Assembly (NCBI RefSeq): GCF_033097365.1
Contig: NZ_AP028461.1
Location: 372,001-436,000, forward strand
Direction of reading: 5' to 3'
Source of the DNA: Actinoplanes sichuanensis
GTDB taxonomy: Bacteria; Actinomycetota; Actinomycetes; Mycobacteriales; Micromonosporaceae
DNA length: 64,000 nt
In this document: one piece after another, positions 7,855 through 17,095 of the stretch
Layout: each line of letters starts with the position of its first letter
How positions within the stretch are numbered: position 1 is the stretch's first letter
The notes under the pieces: generated by a model
What the model was told of the DNA's origin: nothing
Databases searched by the model: none
The model's input: the letters and a program-made list of their open reading frames with translations, nothing else
Program-made: the position numbers and the translations under genes

Positions 7855-8853
7855 ATGAAAGAGATCCGCCTCGCCGCCCGTCCCGTCGGCTGGCCCACCG
7901 CCGAGACGTTCGAGATCGCCGAGACCGCGGTTCCCGAGCCGGGGCCCGGCCAGGTGCTGATCCGCAACGTCTACATGTCGGTCGACCCCTACATGCGCGG
8001 CCGGATGAACGACGTGAAGTCCTACATGCCGCCGTTCCAGGTGGGTGCCCCGCTCGACGGCGGCGCGGTCGGTGAGGTGGTCGCCTCCAACGCCGAGTCG
8101 GTCCCGGTCGGCGCGTACGTCGTGCACGGCCTGGGCTGGCGGGAGTTCGCGGTGGTCGACGCCGAGCGGGCGCGGGTGGTCGACCCGGCCGCGGCGCCGT
8201 CGCTCTCGGCGTACCTCGGGCTGCTCGGCATGACCGGTCTCACCGCGTATGCCGGGCTGCTCGACGTCGCCCAGTTCCGCGAGGGCGACACCGTCTTCGT
8301 CTCCGGCGCGGCGGGCGCGGTGGGCAGTGTGGTCGGCCAGATCGCCCGGCTGCGCGGGGCCAAGCGGGTGATCGGCAGTGCCGGTTCCGCCGAGAAGGCC
8401 CGGCACCTGACCGAGGACCTGGGCTTCGACGCGGCCTTCAACTACAAGGACGCGCCGGTCCGCGACCAGCTCAAGGCGGCCGCGCCGGACGGGATCGACG
8501 TCTACTTCGACAACGTCGGCGGCGACCACCTGGAGGCCGCGATCAGCGTGCTGAACAAATACGGTCGGATCGCCATGTGCGGTGCCATCGCCCAGTACAA
8601 CGACACCGCCCCGCCGGCCGCGCCGCGCAACCTGGCCTCGATGATCGGCAAGGAGATCAATCTGCGCGGATTCCTGGTCGGCAACCACTCGCACCGGATG
8701 CCCGATTTCGTGGCCGAGGTCGGCGGCTGGCTCCGGGCCGGGCAGATCACCGCGCGCGAGACGGTCGTCGAGGGCATCGAGAACGCGCCGGAGGCCTTCC
8801 TCGGTCTGCTTCGCGGCGAGAACACCGGCAAGATGGTGGTCAAGCTGCGTTAA
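7855..8853 (+). CDS. MDR-family NADP-dependent oxidoreductase (2-alkenal reductase type)
   Basis: A 332-residue zinc-free medium-chain reductase. It has SVDPYMRGRM near residues 43-52 and GMTGLTAYAGLLD with VFVSGAAGAVGSVVGQIA, the AxxGxxG NADP loop. YFDNVGGDHLEAAI and FLVGNHSHRMPDF match the leukotriene B4 dehydrogenase / curcumin reductase-like family, which reduces alpha,beta-unsaturated carbonyls with NADPH. GGGAG (7845-7849) precedes the ATG. It is divergent from a TetR gene, as is common for electrophile-responsive detoxification enzymes. A strong hairpin follows the gene. Confidence 0.88.
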   Translation: MKEIRLAARPVGWPTAETFEIAETAVPEPGPGQVLIRNVYMSVDPYMRGRMNDVKSYMPPFQVGAPLDGGAVGEVVASNAESVPVGAYVVHGLGWREFAVVDAERARVVDPAAAPSLSAYLGLLGMTGLTAYAGLLDVAQFREGDTVFVSGAAGAVGSVVGQIARLRGAKRVIGSAGSAEKARHLTEDLGFDAAFNYKDAPVRDQLKAAAPDGIDVYFDNVGGDHLEAAISVLNKYGRIAMCGAIAQYNDTAPPAAPRNLASMIGKEINLRGFLVGNHSHRMPDFVAEVGGWLRAGQITARETVVEGIENAPEAFLGLLRGENTGKMVVKLR

Positions 8854-8870
8854 CCAGGGCTTAAGGTCCG

Positions 8871-8900
8871 CCCGGCGACCTTTTCGTACGGGTCGCCGGG
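8871..8900 (+). terminator. Intrinsic-type hairpin terminator
   Basis: Ten perfect base pairs, CCCGGCGACC (8871-8880) with GGTCGCCGGG (8891-8900), and a 10-base loop. It starts 18 bases after the oxidoreductase stop. There is no U tract, which is normal for high-GC actinobacteria. Confidence 0.7.
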
Positions 8901-8911
8901 TATCGCCTGGA

Positions 8912-9019
8912 ACTGAACGGTAATTCAGTAGCTCTCGCGAGCGGCCCGGATACGGAACGTACGGATGATCGCCCTCGTCCGTACGGGTGAGGTGACTGAC
9001 GGAAAGCAGACACTAGCGT
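8912..9019 (+). promoter_or_regulatory. Promoter and dyads before the HIRAN gene
   Basis: TAGCGT (9014-9019) is a TAnnnT -10 six bases before GTG 9026, with GTGACT (8992-8997) 16 bases upstream as -35, predicting a leaderless mRNA. Three dyads lie upstream: ACTGAA/TTCAGT (8912-8929), CTCGCGAG (8934-8941) and CGTACGGA/TCCGTACG (8958-8985). These are candidate operators for an unknown regulator. Confidence 0.45.
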
Positions 9020-9025
9020 TCCCGT

Positions 9026-10798
9026 GTGGCGAATCGGTTCCCCCTTTGGGGACAAGCGGGCTGGGCTAGTGCCGAGGTGGTCGGCGAGACGCACTACGCA
9101 AAGGCGATACGTGCTCTCTTCGGTAGCGACTTCGACCCCCGCGGAACCGACATGACCATCGCCGTCCAGCTCATACCCGACCGCAACAACCGTCACGACC
9201 GCAACGCCGTCGGGGTCTGGTCCGGCAACAGCCTGCTCGGGCACCTGCCCCGCCCCGAGGCCGCCCGATACACCGCGGTCCTCTCCGCGCTGCACGACCG
9301 CGGCCTGCTGCCCGAGGTCAACGCCCGGATCACCGGCCGCGAGTGGGGTGCCGCCGACGGTCGTCCGGCCGCCTTCGACGGCACCATCCGACTCGACCTC
9401 GCCGAGCCGCACATGCTGGTCCCGGTGAACGCGGCGCCGGCCCAGGAGCACCGGCTGCTGCCGTCCGGCTCGGCCGTGCAGGTCGTCGGCCAGCAGCAGG
9501 CCCTGGACGTCCTGGTCCCGCTGCTGCGCCCGGAGGGCGAGTGCTGGGTCTACGTGACCCTGCACGAGATGGCCGACCACCTGGTCGAGGTGCGCATCGG
9601 CGACGCCCGGGTCGGCGACCTCAGCCCCAAGATGAGCGGCGAACTGTCCCCGGTGCTGCGGCACCTGGCCGAGCGTGGCCTGGTCACCGCCGCCCGTGCC
9701 GTGGTCAAGGGCAACCGCGGCAAGACCGAGGTCATGCTCTACATCGCCCGTGTCCAGGACCTGCCGGAGAGCTGGCAGGCCGGTCCGAGCCGCCCGGCCA
9801 CCGCGCCGTCGGCGGGCCGCGGCACGGCGAGCGTCCCGGCCCCCGGCGTGGCCAGCACGGGACCGGTCACGCCGGGCCCCACCCCGGTGTCGCCGTCGCC
9901 CCCGCTCCCGCCGTCCTCCCCGCTCGCATCACCCCCGCTCGCATCACCCCCGCTCGCATCACCCCCGCTCGCCCCGGTCGCGGCCGGTGCCTCGGCGGTG
10001 CCCGGCATGAGCATGCCGGGCGGCCTGATGACCGGCGGCCCGGCCTCCGGTGGGCTGGTGCCGAACTGGGTGACCCCGGCCGACGCGCTGCCCAGCTGGG
10101 CGTCACCGCCGTCGGCGATGCCCGCGGTGGCCCCGCTGCCGCCGTCCACCCTGCCGGTCAACCCGGTCTCCCCGGGCGTCCCGGCACCGGCCACCGGCTC
10201 ACCGGCCGTCCCGCCCGCGGCGCCGGGCTCGCCCGCCGTGCCGCCGGCCTGGAACAACGCGAGTCCGCCACCCGGTGCTCCGGCTGTGGCTCCGGCCTGG
10301 AACAACGTGAGCCCGCCGGCCTGGAACGCCGGCAGCTACGCCACGCCGTACGTGTCCGGATCCCGCTTCGAACCGCCGGCCACCACCCCGGTCCACCAGA
10401 CCGAGGGACCGGGTTCGCTGCTCACCGACCCGTCGACCGGCGCCCGCCCGGTCAGCCCGGCGCCGCCGGCCTATTCCGAGGCGCAGTATTCCGAGGCGCA
10501 GTATTCCGAGGCGCAGGAGCAGTTGGCGATCGCCGAGACCACGGTCATCCCGGCGCTCGCCGCGGTGGTGAAGGCGAACTCGGGAGCCCTGGCCGGGCCG
10601 ACCCCGGTCTCGGCGGCCCCGGCCGAGGGCAACCAGCACCCGCCGATCCCGTCCGCACCGACCGGCATCCGGTTCGTGGTGCCGCCGGGTTGGCCGCTCC
10701 CGCCGGACGGCTGGTACCCGCCGGACGGCTGGCGCCCGGATCCGGCCTGGCCGCTGGCCCCGGCAGGCTGGTCCTGGTGGGTCCCAGCCTGGGACTGA
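9026..10798 (+). CDS. HIRAN-domain protein with Pro-rich linker and Trp-rich tail
   Basis: A 590-residue protein from GTG 9026. Residues about 14-115 form a HIRAN-like domain: VVGETHYAKAIRALFG, then PDRNNRHDRNAVGVW and LLGHLPRPEAARY. HIRAN domains bind DNA ends and occur with SNF2/SF1 helicases. Residues 150-250 repeat the pattern in degenerate form (VQVVGQQQALDVL, VRIGDARVGDLSP, RGLVTAARAVVKG). A long Pro/Ala/Ser region follows with perfect 15-base DNA repeats giving SPPLA and SEAQY units. The C-terminus has repeated PPDGW, PDPAWPL and APAGW units and ends WVPAWD, a Trp/Pro tail known in actinobacterial membrane-associated or secreted proteins. It is followed by the helicase-nuclease gene. 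Confidence 0.7.
   Translation: MANRFPLWGQAGWASAEVVGETHYAKAIRALFGSDFDPRGTDMTIAVQLIPDRNNRHDRNAVGVWSGNSLLGHLPRPEAARYTAVLSALHDRGLLPEVNARITGREWGAADGRPAAFDGTIRLDLAEPHMLVPVNAAPAQEHRLLPSGSAVQVVGQQQALDVLVPLLRPEGECWVYVTLHEMADHLVEVRIGDARVGDLSPKMSGELSPVLRHLAERGLVTAARAVVKGNRGKTEVMLYIARVQDLPESWQAGPSRPATAPSAGRGTASVPAPGVASTGPVTPGPTPVSPSPPLPPSSPLASPPLASPPLASPPLAPVAAGASAVPGMSMPGGLMTGGPASGGLVPNWVTPADALPSWASPPSAMPAVAPLPPSTLPVNPVSPGVPAPATGSPAVPPAAPGSPAVPPAWNNASPPPGAPAVAPAWNNVSPPAWNAGSYATPYVSGSRFEPPATTPVHQTEGPGSLLTDPSTGARPVSPAPPAYSEAQYSEAQYSEAQEQLAIAETTVIPALAAVVKANSGALAGPTPVSAAPAEGNQHPPIPSAPTGIRFVVPPGWPLPPDGWYPPDGWRPDPAWPLAPAGWSWWVPAWD
9921..9977 (+). repeat. 15-bp tandem repeat in the HIRAN gene (SPPLA units)
   Basis: Three perfect copies of CGCTCGCATCACCCC at 9921, 9936 and 9951, plus a partial fourth. 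They keep the frame and encode repeated SPPLA. Perfect identity suggests recent expansion by slippage. Confidence 0.9.
10472..10516 (+). repeat. 15-bp tandem repeat in the HIRAN gene (SEAQY units)
   Basis: Three perfect copies of TATTCCGAGGCGCAG encoding YSEAQ. As with the first repeat in this gene, the frame is kept and the copies are identical at DNA level. Confidence 0.9.
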
Positions 10799-10887
10799 GC
10801 CCTTCCGAGCCCCTTTCTGCACCAGAAACGTCGGATTAACCCGGAAAACCGCCACGGTGACCCACCTCGCCTTGCTGGAATGGGCGA

Positions 10888-13800
10888 ATGCGGTGGGATG
10901 AAGCTGACGGGTTGACCGGGCGGCCGGATGCGCGTGTCCGGGGAGTGCTCGAAAGCTGGCGTGCCGGTCTGCTCGACCTCACCGCCTCCAACCCGCTCAT
11001 CCATGCGGACCCGTGGGGCCCCGGGATGGTGGCGATCGACAGTCCGTCGCCGCGTGGCGTGCTCGAGGCCCTGCAACAGGGCCGCGAGTGCGGCTTCCTC
11101 GGCGTCGAGGAGCAGGAGGAGGGGCCGCGCCCGCGGACCGCCAGCGTGTTCCAGACGCACATGACCGACGTCGAGATGGACGCCACGCTGCGCGCCCTGC
11201 GCCGAACCGACCACCGCGACCAGCTCGAATACGGCATCTCCGCGCTCTATCTGGCGCTCGGCACCCTGCACTGGAAGGACGACCGGCAGGAGTACGCCAG
11301 CCCGATCCTGCTCATCCCGGTCGACCTGGTCGACTCCGACCCGCTGGACTACCCACGGCTGCGCGCCCGCCCGGACGACCCGCTGGTCAACCCGGCCCTG
11401 GCGGTACGTCTCAAGGCGCACGGCGTCGAGCTGCCGGCCGTGGAGGGCCTGACCGGGCTGGACGTCACGGTGTTCTGGGCGCGGCTGGACGCGGCGATCG
11501 GCGAGCACCCGGAGTGGCGTACCGACGAGGCGATCCTGCTGTCCCGGTTCACCGTGCACCGCGAGGTCGTCTACCAGGACCTGGTCGACAACGAGCGGCA
11601 GATCCTGGCCCACCCGGTGGTCCGCGCGCTGGCCACCGAGGCCCGCTCGCAGATCGACGCGTTCAAGTTCGAGCCGATCAGTGCCCGCCGCATCGACGAC
11701 GTCGCCTCACCGGACGACATCCCGCTCGTGCTGGACGCCGACGCGGCCCAGCGCTCCTGCGTCGCGGCCGCGCTGGCCGGGCGCAGCTTCGTGATGCGCG
11801 GCGCGCCCGGCACCGGCAAGTCGCAGACCGTGGCCAACATGATCGCCGCGCTGATCTTCGCCGGGAAGCGGGTGCTGCTCGTCTCCGAGAAGGCCGCCTC
11901 CCTCGACGTGGTCAAGGACCGGCTGGCCCACGCCGGTCTCGACGACTACCTGCTCGAACTGCACACCGACCAGACCGGGCGCGACCACGTGGCGGCCACC
12001 CTGGCCGCCGCCCTCGACTTCATCCCGCTGCCACCGCCGAGCCTCTCCACCGACGAACGCCAGGAGCTGCGCGAACACCGGGAACGGCTGAACGCGTACG
12101 CCGAGGCGATGAACGAGGTACGCGAGCCGCTCGGCCACCGGCTGCACGACGTGCTGGGCATGTGCGCGCAGATGACCGACGTACCGGCCGCCCCGGTCCC
12201 CCCGGTCCTGCCGGTTCCGCTGACCACCCAGTCGCTGCAGAAGGTCCGCGACGCCGCCGAGCGCCTCGGCCGGGCCTGGCGCCCGGCCGTACAGGGTGAC
12301 GCCTTCCTGTGGCGAGACGTCGCCGACCGCAATCGGCTCGACGCCCGCCTGCATCAGGCCCAGACGGCGCTAGAACACCTGGTCGAGGCGGCCGGTGACG
12401 ACGAACTGGCCGCCTCCTTCCGAGCCCGGCACCTGCCCGACGCGATCGCCCTGACCACGCTGATCGGGCACGCCGCCCGACGCCCGCCGGAGGCCGCCGA
12501 CGAGTGGCTCACCCTGGAGAGCCTGGAACCGGTGGCCCGCGCCGCCGAAGGGCTGCTGCGTCACCTCAAGTCGCTGCACCAGGCCGAGGACGCGGTCCGG
12601 TCCCGGGCCGGGGTCACCTGGTCGGCGCTGCCCACCCCGGGCAAATTGCCGATCGTGCCGAGCCTGGTGCACCTCGACCCGCCGGCCGTGGAGCTGCTGC
12701 CGCTCACCGCGGCGCAGGCCCGCGGGCTGGCCCGCCGGTTCGCCGACGAGGCCGACCGGCTGGAACAACACCAGCACAGTCTGGACCGGGTCACCGCCCG
12801 GCTCGGTCTGCCCAACGTGGTCGCCTTCTCCGACATCGGTCGGGTCGCGGCGATCGTCGACCTGCTGTCCCGGGCCGACAAGCCGGAGGCCGGCTGGTTC
12901 GACGCCGCCGGGATGGCCGCCGCGCACACCGCCGCCCGGATGCTGCAACGTGCCGTCGAGGTGGTGAAGGCAGCCGAGGACAAGGCGCGCGAGCACTTCA
13001 ACGAGGGTGCCCTCGCGCACCCGGTGGACGAACTGGCCGACCGGTTCGCCAGCGTGCACAAGGGGCTGCGGAAGCTGCGGGCGCCGTACCGGCGGGACAA
13101 GAAGGCGGCCGCCGAGATCGCCCGGCCGGACGTGAAACGCAAGCAGGCGGTGGCCAACCTGGCCGCCGCGGCCGCCTGGAAGAAGGCGCTCACCGAGCTC
13201 GACGAGACCGAACGTGAGTACGCCCGGGTCCTCGGCCGCCACTGGCAGCGGATGGACACCGACTTCGAGGCCATCCGCAACGCCCTCGGCACCGCCGAGG
13301 AGGTGCTGCGGGTGACCCCGCCGGAGGCCCTGCCCGCGGTCATCGAACGGGTCAGCGCGGCCACCCCGAACAGCGCGATCATCCGGATCGTCTCGGAGGC
13401 CCGCAAGGAGTTCGACAGGTGGACCCTGGCCCTGCGGCCACCGCCCGAGCCGGCCCCGCGCCCGCAGCTCGCGGCCGGACCGGTGCACGACGCGGTCACC
13501 TGGCTGCGCGCACACGTCGAACCGCTCACCGCCACGGCCGAGCTGGTCCAGGCGTACAGCGTCGCCGCCGGGCGGGACTTCAGCCTCGCCGAGTCGGCCG
13601 CCATCGGACTGCTCCGGGAGAGCGCCGCCGACGCCGCCGCGGCCCTGGCGGCCAACGCCGGCGAGTACGCCAAGGTGCTCGGCAACGCCTACCGGGGCAC
13701 CCAGACCGACGTGGAGGCGCTGGCCACCGCGATGGCCTGGACCTCGGAGGCCAGGCGCATCCGGGTCGGCGTGGACACCGCGCTCACCGCGGAGCAGGTC

Positions 13801-16800
13801 GAGGCCCTCGGCAAGTCCCGGCCGACCGACACGCTGCCGTCCCGGGTCGCCGAATGGCAGGCCGCCCGCGACTGGATCCTGCGTGCGTTCGCGCCCCGCC
13901 GGCACGCCCAGCTCACCACCGCCCTCGACGACTACGAGCACGCCCGGCAGCTCATCCAGGCGCTGCTCGAGGACGGCAAGGGCCAACAGGAGTGGTTCGA
14001 CTACCAGGCGGCCCGTACGGTCCTGGCCGACCACGGTCTGGACGCGGCGGTCGACTTCTGCGCCCGGGAGGACCTGGCGGTCGAGCAGATCCTGCCGGTC
14101 CTCGGCCGCGCCCTCTTCCAGTCGTGGGCGGACACCGTGATCCGCGAGGACGACCGGCTCCCACCGCTGGACGCCGCCGCCCGGGACCGGCTCGTCGAGG
14201 AGTTCCGGGTCTGGGACGCCCGGCTGCAGCGGGCCGCGAGTGCCGACGTGATGAACGCCGTCGACGAGATGCAGCCGTCCGGCACCGCCGCCGCCGAGGC
14301 CGCGTTGCTCCGGTCGTCGGCCGCCCAGTCCGGCCGCAGACTGCCGGTGAGCGAGCTGATCGGCCGGACCCGGCACGCCACCCTCGCGGTGAAGCCGTGC
14401 TTCCTGACCGTGCCGGCCGACGTGAGCCGACTGGTCCCGGCCGACCTCACCTTCGACGTGGTGATCATCGACGAGGCCTCCCGGGTCCCCGTCCCGGACG
14501 CCATCACCTGCATCTACCGCGGCGCGTCGTTCGTGGTCGTCGGCGACGACCGGCAGCTCACCGCCCTGCCCACACCGGGGGAGGGCCGGTCCGTGCTGGA
14601 CCTGGCGATCGGTTGCGCGGCGTTCCCGGTGCTCGACCTGACCACCCACTACCGCAGCCGGCACGAGTCGCTCATCGCGTTCGCCAACCACACCTTCTAT
14701 CAGGGTGCGCTCAGCACGTTCCCGCCCGCCGGACCGGCCGGCCCGGACACCGGGGTGCAGTTGTTCCCGGCCGTCGCGGAGAACGGCGACGACGGGCTGG
14801 CCGACCTGGTCGCCGGCCGGGTCGCCCACCACTTCGTCACCCGCCCCGAGCTCAGCCTCGGCGTCATCGCCTGCACACCCGAACTGGCGATGCGGATCGA
14901 GGCCGCGGTCGCCGACATGGTGGTGCCGCCCGACGACGACCGGCTGCGCGGGTTCTTCGTCAAGGACCTGGACACCGTGCAGGGCGACGAACGTGACGTG
15001 ATCCTGCTGGCCATCGGCACGGACCTGGGCGGGCTGGCCGGTCCGGACGGCTGGCGGCGGCTCAACGTCGCCACCACCCGCGCCTCCCGCCGCATCGAGG
15101 TCATCTCCACGATCCGCGGGCGGGACCTGCCGGAGACCGAGGAGCTGCGGCCGCTCGCCGCCTACCTGGACTACGCGACCCGCGGCGAGGCGGCGCTCGG
15201 GCTGGACGACACCCGGCCGGACGTGCAGACGCCGTTCGAGGACTCGGTCCGTGACGTGATCCGGGCCTGGGGCTACCGGGTGCGGTCCCGGGTCGGCACC
15301 GGCGCCTTCCGGATCGACCTGGCGGTCCGCCGTTCGGCCCGGCGCAACGCCCCGTTCGCCCTCGGCATCGAGTGCGACGGCACCAGCTACGACTCGGCGC
15401 CCGCCGCCCGCGACCGGGACCGGCTGCGCGAACAGGTCCTGGAAGGGCTCGGCTGGAAGCTGCACCGGGTCTGGGGCACCGCCTGGTACCTGGACCGGGA
15501 GCACGAGGAACAGCGGCTGCGCGCGGCCATCGACGGGGCGCTGGCCGAGTTCCCGCCCGAGGAGCAGGCCGCCGAGCTGGAGGTCTCCACGATCCCGGAA
15601 GGGGAACAGCGGGAGCCGGTCACGCTGGTGGAGACCGCGGACGGGTACGCCACGGTCGGGCCGGTCGAGACCTTCGAGGCCGTCGAGACTGTCGAGACCG
15701 TCGAGGAGGAGGACACCGTCCCGGTCGACGCGCTGGGCGAACTCGACGACGAGGTGGACGCCTATCTCTCCGGTGTGGAGGACGTGGTGGAACACGTCGT
15801 CGAAGAGATGGCGGAGGACGTACCGCCCGAGGTCGTGGAAGAAGAGCCGGAGACCTGGACGGCCCCGGCCGCGGAGATCGACGCCGACCTTGCGGTCTCG
15901 GAGGAGGAACCGGAGACGTGGGCGCCCGAGGCCGCCGTGTTCGCCGTCGACCCGGCGGTCGCCGAGGACGAACCGGAGGCCTGGACCGAGGAGCCGGAAC
16001 CGGACGAGCCTCGGGTGCGGGCCGCGATCTTCGAGCGGGTAACCCGGACCGAGATCTTCGAGGAGGAGGTGGAGGACGGACCGCGGGTCACCGCGGCGGT
16101 GTTCGAGCGGGTCACCCGGACCGAGACCGGCTTCGACGAGCCGCGCGTCGTGCCGGCCACCTTCGAGCGGCTCAGCCGGGCCGACGTGGAACGCGCCGAG
16201 GCGGACCGGCTGGCCTCCCTGGAAGGCCTCCCGCTCCCGGAGCCGGTCTTCGTCGCGCCCGCATTCACCCCGGCACCGGTCATGGAATCCGCGCCGGTCA
16301 CCGAGCCCGCGCCGGTCACCGAGCCCGAGCCCGCGCCGGTTGCTGCGGTCGAGCCGGTCGCGCCCAAGCGCACCCGCCAGAAGAAGGCCATGAAGCCGGT
16401 CCCGCTGGCGCACGGCCCGGAGGAGTGGGCCCACCCGTACCGGAAGGCCAAACTCACCGCCCTGCCCGACGGTGCGAACCTGGCCTCCCCGGACACCGCC
16501 CGCCGGATCGCCGACGCGGTCCGCCGGATCGCGGCCGTCGAAGGACCAGTGCACATCAGCATCGCCCTCCAGCGGATGCGCGACGAATGGGCGATCGCCC
16601 GGATCACCAAGCAGGCCCGCGCCGCCATCGACACCGCGATCGAGAAACTGGCCGCGAAGGGTGACGTGACCTGGGCCGACGACTTCCTCGGCGACCCCGG
16701 CCAGCTGGTGCCGACGGTCCGGCTCCGCGCGGCGGGGGTGGCCCGCAAGGCCGACCAGATCGCCGACGCCGAACTGCGGGTCGCGATCGAGCACCTGGTC

Positions 16801-17043
16801 ACCGACGCCGGCGCGATCGATGTGGACGGTCTGCTGGCCGCGACCGGCAAGCTGTTCGGCTGGGCGGCCCGCCGGTCGCCCGAACTGGACGCCCGGCTCA
16901 CCACCCTGATCGCCGACCTGGTCGCCGAGGGCCGCCTGAACCGCCAGGCCGACGGCCTCAGCGCCGCGCACGACCTGCCCGACCCGCTCTCGCTGCCGCG
17001 ACACGACACCGCTCGCGCGCCATCCAGGAAAGTGAGGGCCTGA
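10888..17043 (+). CDS. DUF4011-type SF1 helicase-nuclease with DUF3320 tail
   Basis: A 2051-residue multidomain protein. An N-terminal DUF4011 region (LLDLTASNPLIHADP; LHWKDDRQEYASPILLIPVDL) leads into a UPF1-like SF1 helicase: Walker A GAPGTGKSQT (K311), a roughly 870-residue helical insertion, Walker B VIIDEAS (D1195, E1196), motif III VVGDDRQL, motif IV HYRSRHESLI, motif V VQGDERDVI and motif VI ATTRASRRIEV. Next is a PD-(D/E)xK-like nuclease of the MTES_1575 type: E1451, D1477 in FRIDLAV, and E1495/D1497 in GIECDG. An acidic linker (about 1585-1840) with three FERVTRTE-like units precedes a C-terminal DUF3320 domain (about 1850-2045). All helicase and nuclease residues look intact, so activity on DNA is likely. 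Such proteins occur in predicted conflict systems. The preceding gene encodes a HIRAN protein. Confidence 0.85.
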   Translation: MRWDEADGLTGRPDARVRGVLESWRAGLLDLTASNPLIHADPWGPGMVAIDSPSPRGVLEALQQGRECGFLGVEEQEEGPRPRTASVFQTHMTDVEMDATLRALRRTDHRDQLEYGISALYLALGTLHWKDDRQEYASPILLIPVDLVDSDPLDYPRLRARPDDPLVNPALAVRLKAHGVELPAVEGLTGLDVTVFWARLDAAIGEHPEWRTDEAILLSRFTVHREVVYQDLVDNERQILAHPVVRALATEARSQIDAFKFEPISARRIDDVASPDDIPLVLDADAAQRSCVAAALAGRSFVMRGAPGTGKSQTVANMIAALIFAGKRVLLVSEKAASLDVVKDRLAHAGLDDYLLELHTDQTGRDHVAATLAAALDFIPLPPPSLSTDERQELREHRERLNAYAEAMNEVREPLGHRLHDVLGMCAQMTDVPAAPVPPVLPVPLTTQSLQKVRDAAERLGRAWRPAVQGDAFLWRDVADRNRLDARLHQAQTALEHLVEAAGDDELAASFRARHLPDAIALTTLIGHAARRPPEAADEWLTLESLEPVARAAEGLLRHLKSLHQAEDAVRSRAGVTWSALPTPGKLPIVPSLVHLDPPAVELLPLTAAQARGLARRFADEADRLEQHQHSLDRVTARLGLPNVVAFSDIGRVAAIVDLLSRADKPEAGWFDAAGMAAAHTAARMLQRAVEVVKAAEDKAREHFNEGALAHPVDELADRFASVHKGLRKLRAPYRRDKKAAAEIARPDVKRKQAVANLAAAAAWKKALTELDETEREYARVLGRHWQRMDTDFEAIRNALGTAEEVLRVTPPEALPAVIERVSAATPNSAIIRIVSEARKEFDRWTLALRPPPEPAPRPQLAAGPVHDAVTWLRAHVEPLTATAELVQAYSVAAGRDFSLAESAAIGLLRESAADAAAALAANAGEYAKVLGNAYRGTQTDVEALATAMAWTSEARRIRVGVDTALTAEQVEALGKSRPTDTLPSRVAEWQAARDWILRAFAPRRHAQLTTALDDYEHARQLIQALLEDGKGQQEWFDYQAARTVLADHGLDAAVDFCAREDLAVEQILPVLGRALFQSWADTVIREDDRLPPLDAAARDRLVEEFRVWDARLQRAASADVMNAVDEMQPSGTAAAEAALLRSSAAQSGRRLPVSELIGRTRHATLAVKPCFLTVPADVSRLVPADLTFDVVIIDEASRVPVPDAITCIYRGASFVVVGDDRQLTALPTPGEGRSVLDLAIGCAAFPVLDLTTHYRSRHESLIAFANHTFYQGALSTFPPAGPAGPDTGVQLFPAVAENGDDGLADLVAGRVAHHFVTRPELSLGVIACTPELAMRIEAAVADMVVPPDDDRLRGFFVKDLDTVQGDERDVILLAIGTDLGGLAGPDGWRRLNVATTRASRRIEVISTIRGRDLPETEELRPLAAYLDYATRGEAALGLDDTRPDVQTPFEDSVRDVIRAWGYRVRSRVGTGAFRIDLAVRRSARRNAPFALGIECDGTSYDSAPAARDRDRLREQVLEGLGWKLHRVWGTAWYLDREHEEQRLRAAIDGALAEFPPEEQAAELEVSTIPEGEQREPVTLVETADGYATVGPVETFEAVETVETVEEEDTVPVDALGELDDEVDAYLSGVEDVVEHVVEEMAEDVPPEVVEEEPETWTAPAAEIDADLAVSEEEPETWAPEAAVFAVDPAVAEDEPEAWTEEPEPDEPRVRAAIFERVTRTEIFEEEVEDGPRVTAAVFERVTRTETGFDEPRVVPATFERLSRADVERAEADRLASLEGLPLPEPVFVAPAFTPAPVMESAPVTEPAPVTEPEPAPVAAVEPVAPKRTRQKKAMKPVPLAHGPEEWAHPYRKAKLTALPDGANLASPDTARRIADAVRRIAAVEGPVHISIALQRMRDEWAIARITKQARAAIDTAIEKLAAKGDVTWADDFLGDPGQLVPTVRLRAAGVARKADQIADAELRVAIEHLVTDAGAIDVDGLLAATGKLFGWAARRSPELDARLTTLIADLVAEGRLNRQADGLSAAHDLPDPLSLPRHDTARAPSRKVRA

Positions 17044-17095
17044 CGCCATCGGAGAGTCGGCCACGGTTCACTCCGGGCTCCTAAGGTCCGGGCAC

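Noticed and set aside
12370..17064. A 1564-codon open frame on the minus strand, antisense to the helicase-nuclease
   Set aside because: It has no recognisable domain, is full of Gly/Arg/Asp/Val low complexity, and mirrors the GC-ending codons of the plus-strand gene whose catalytic motifs are complete.
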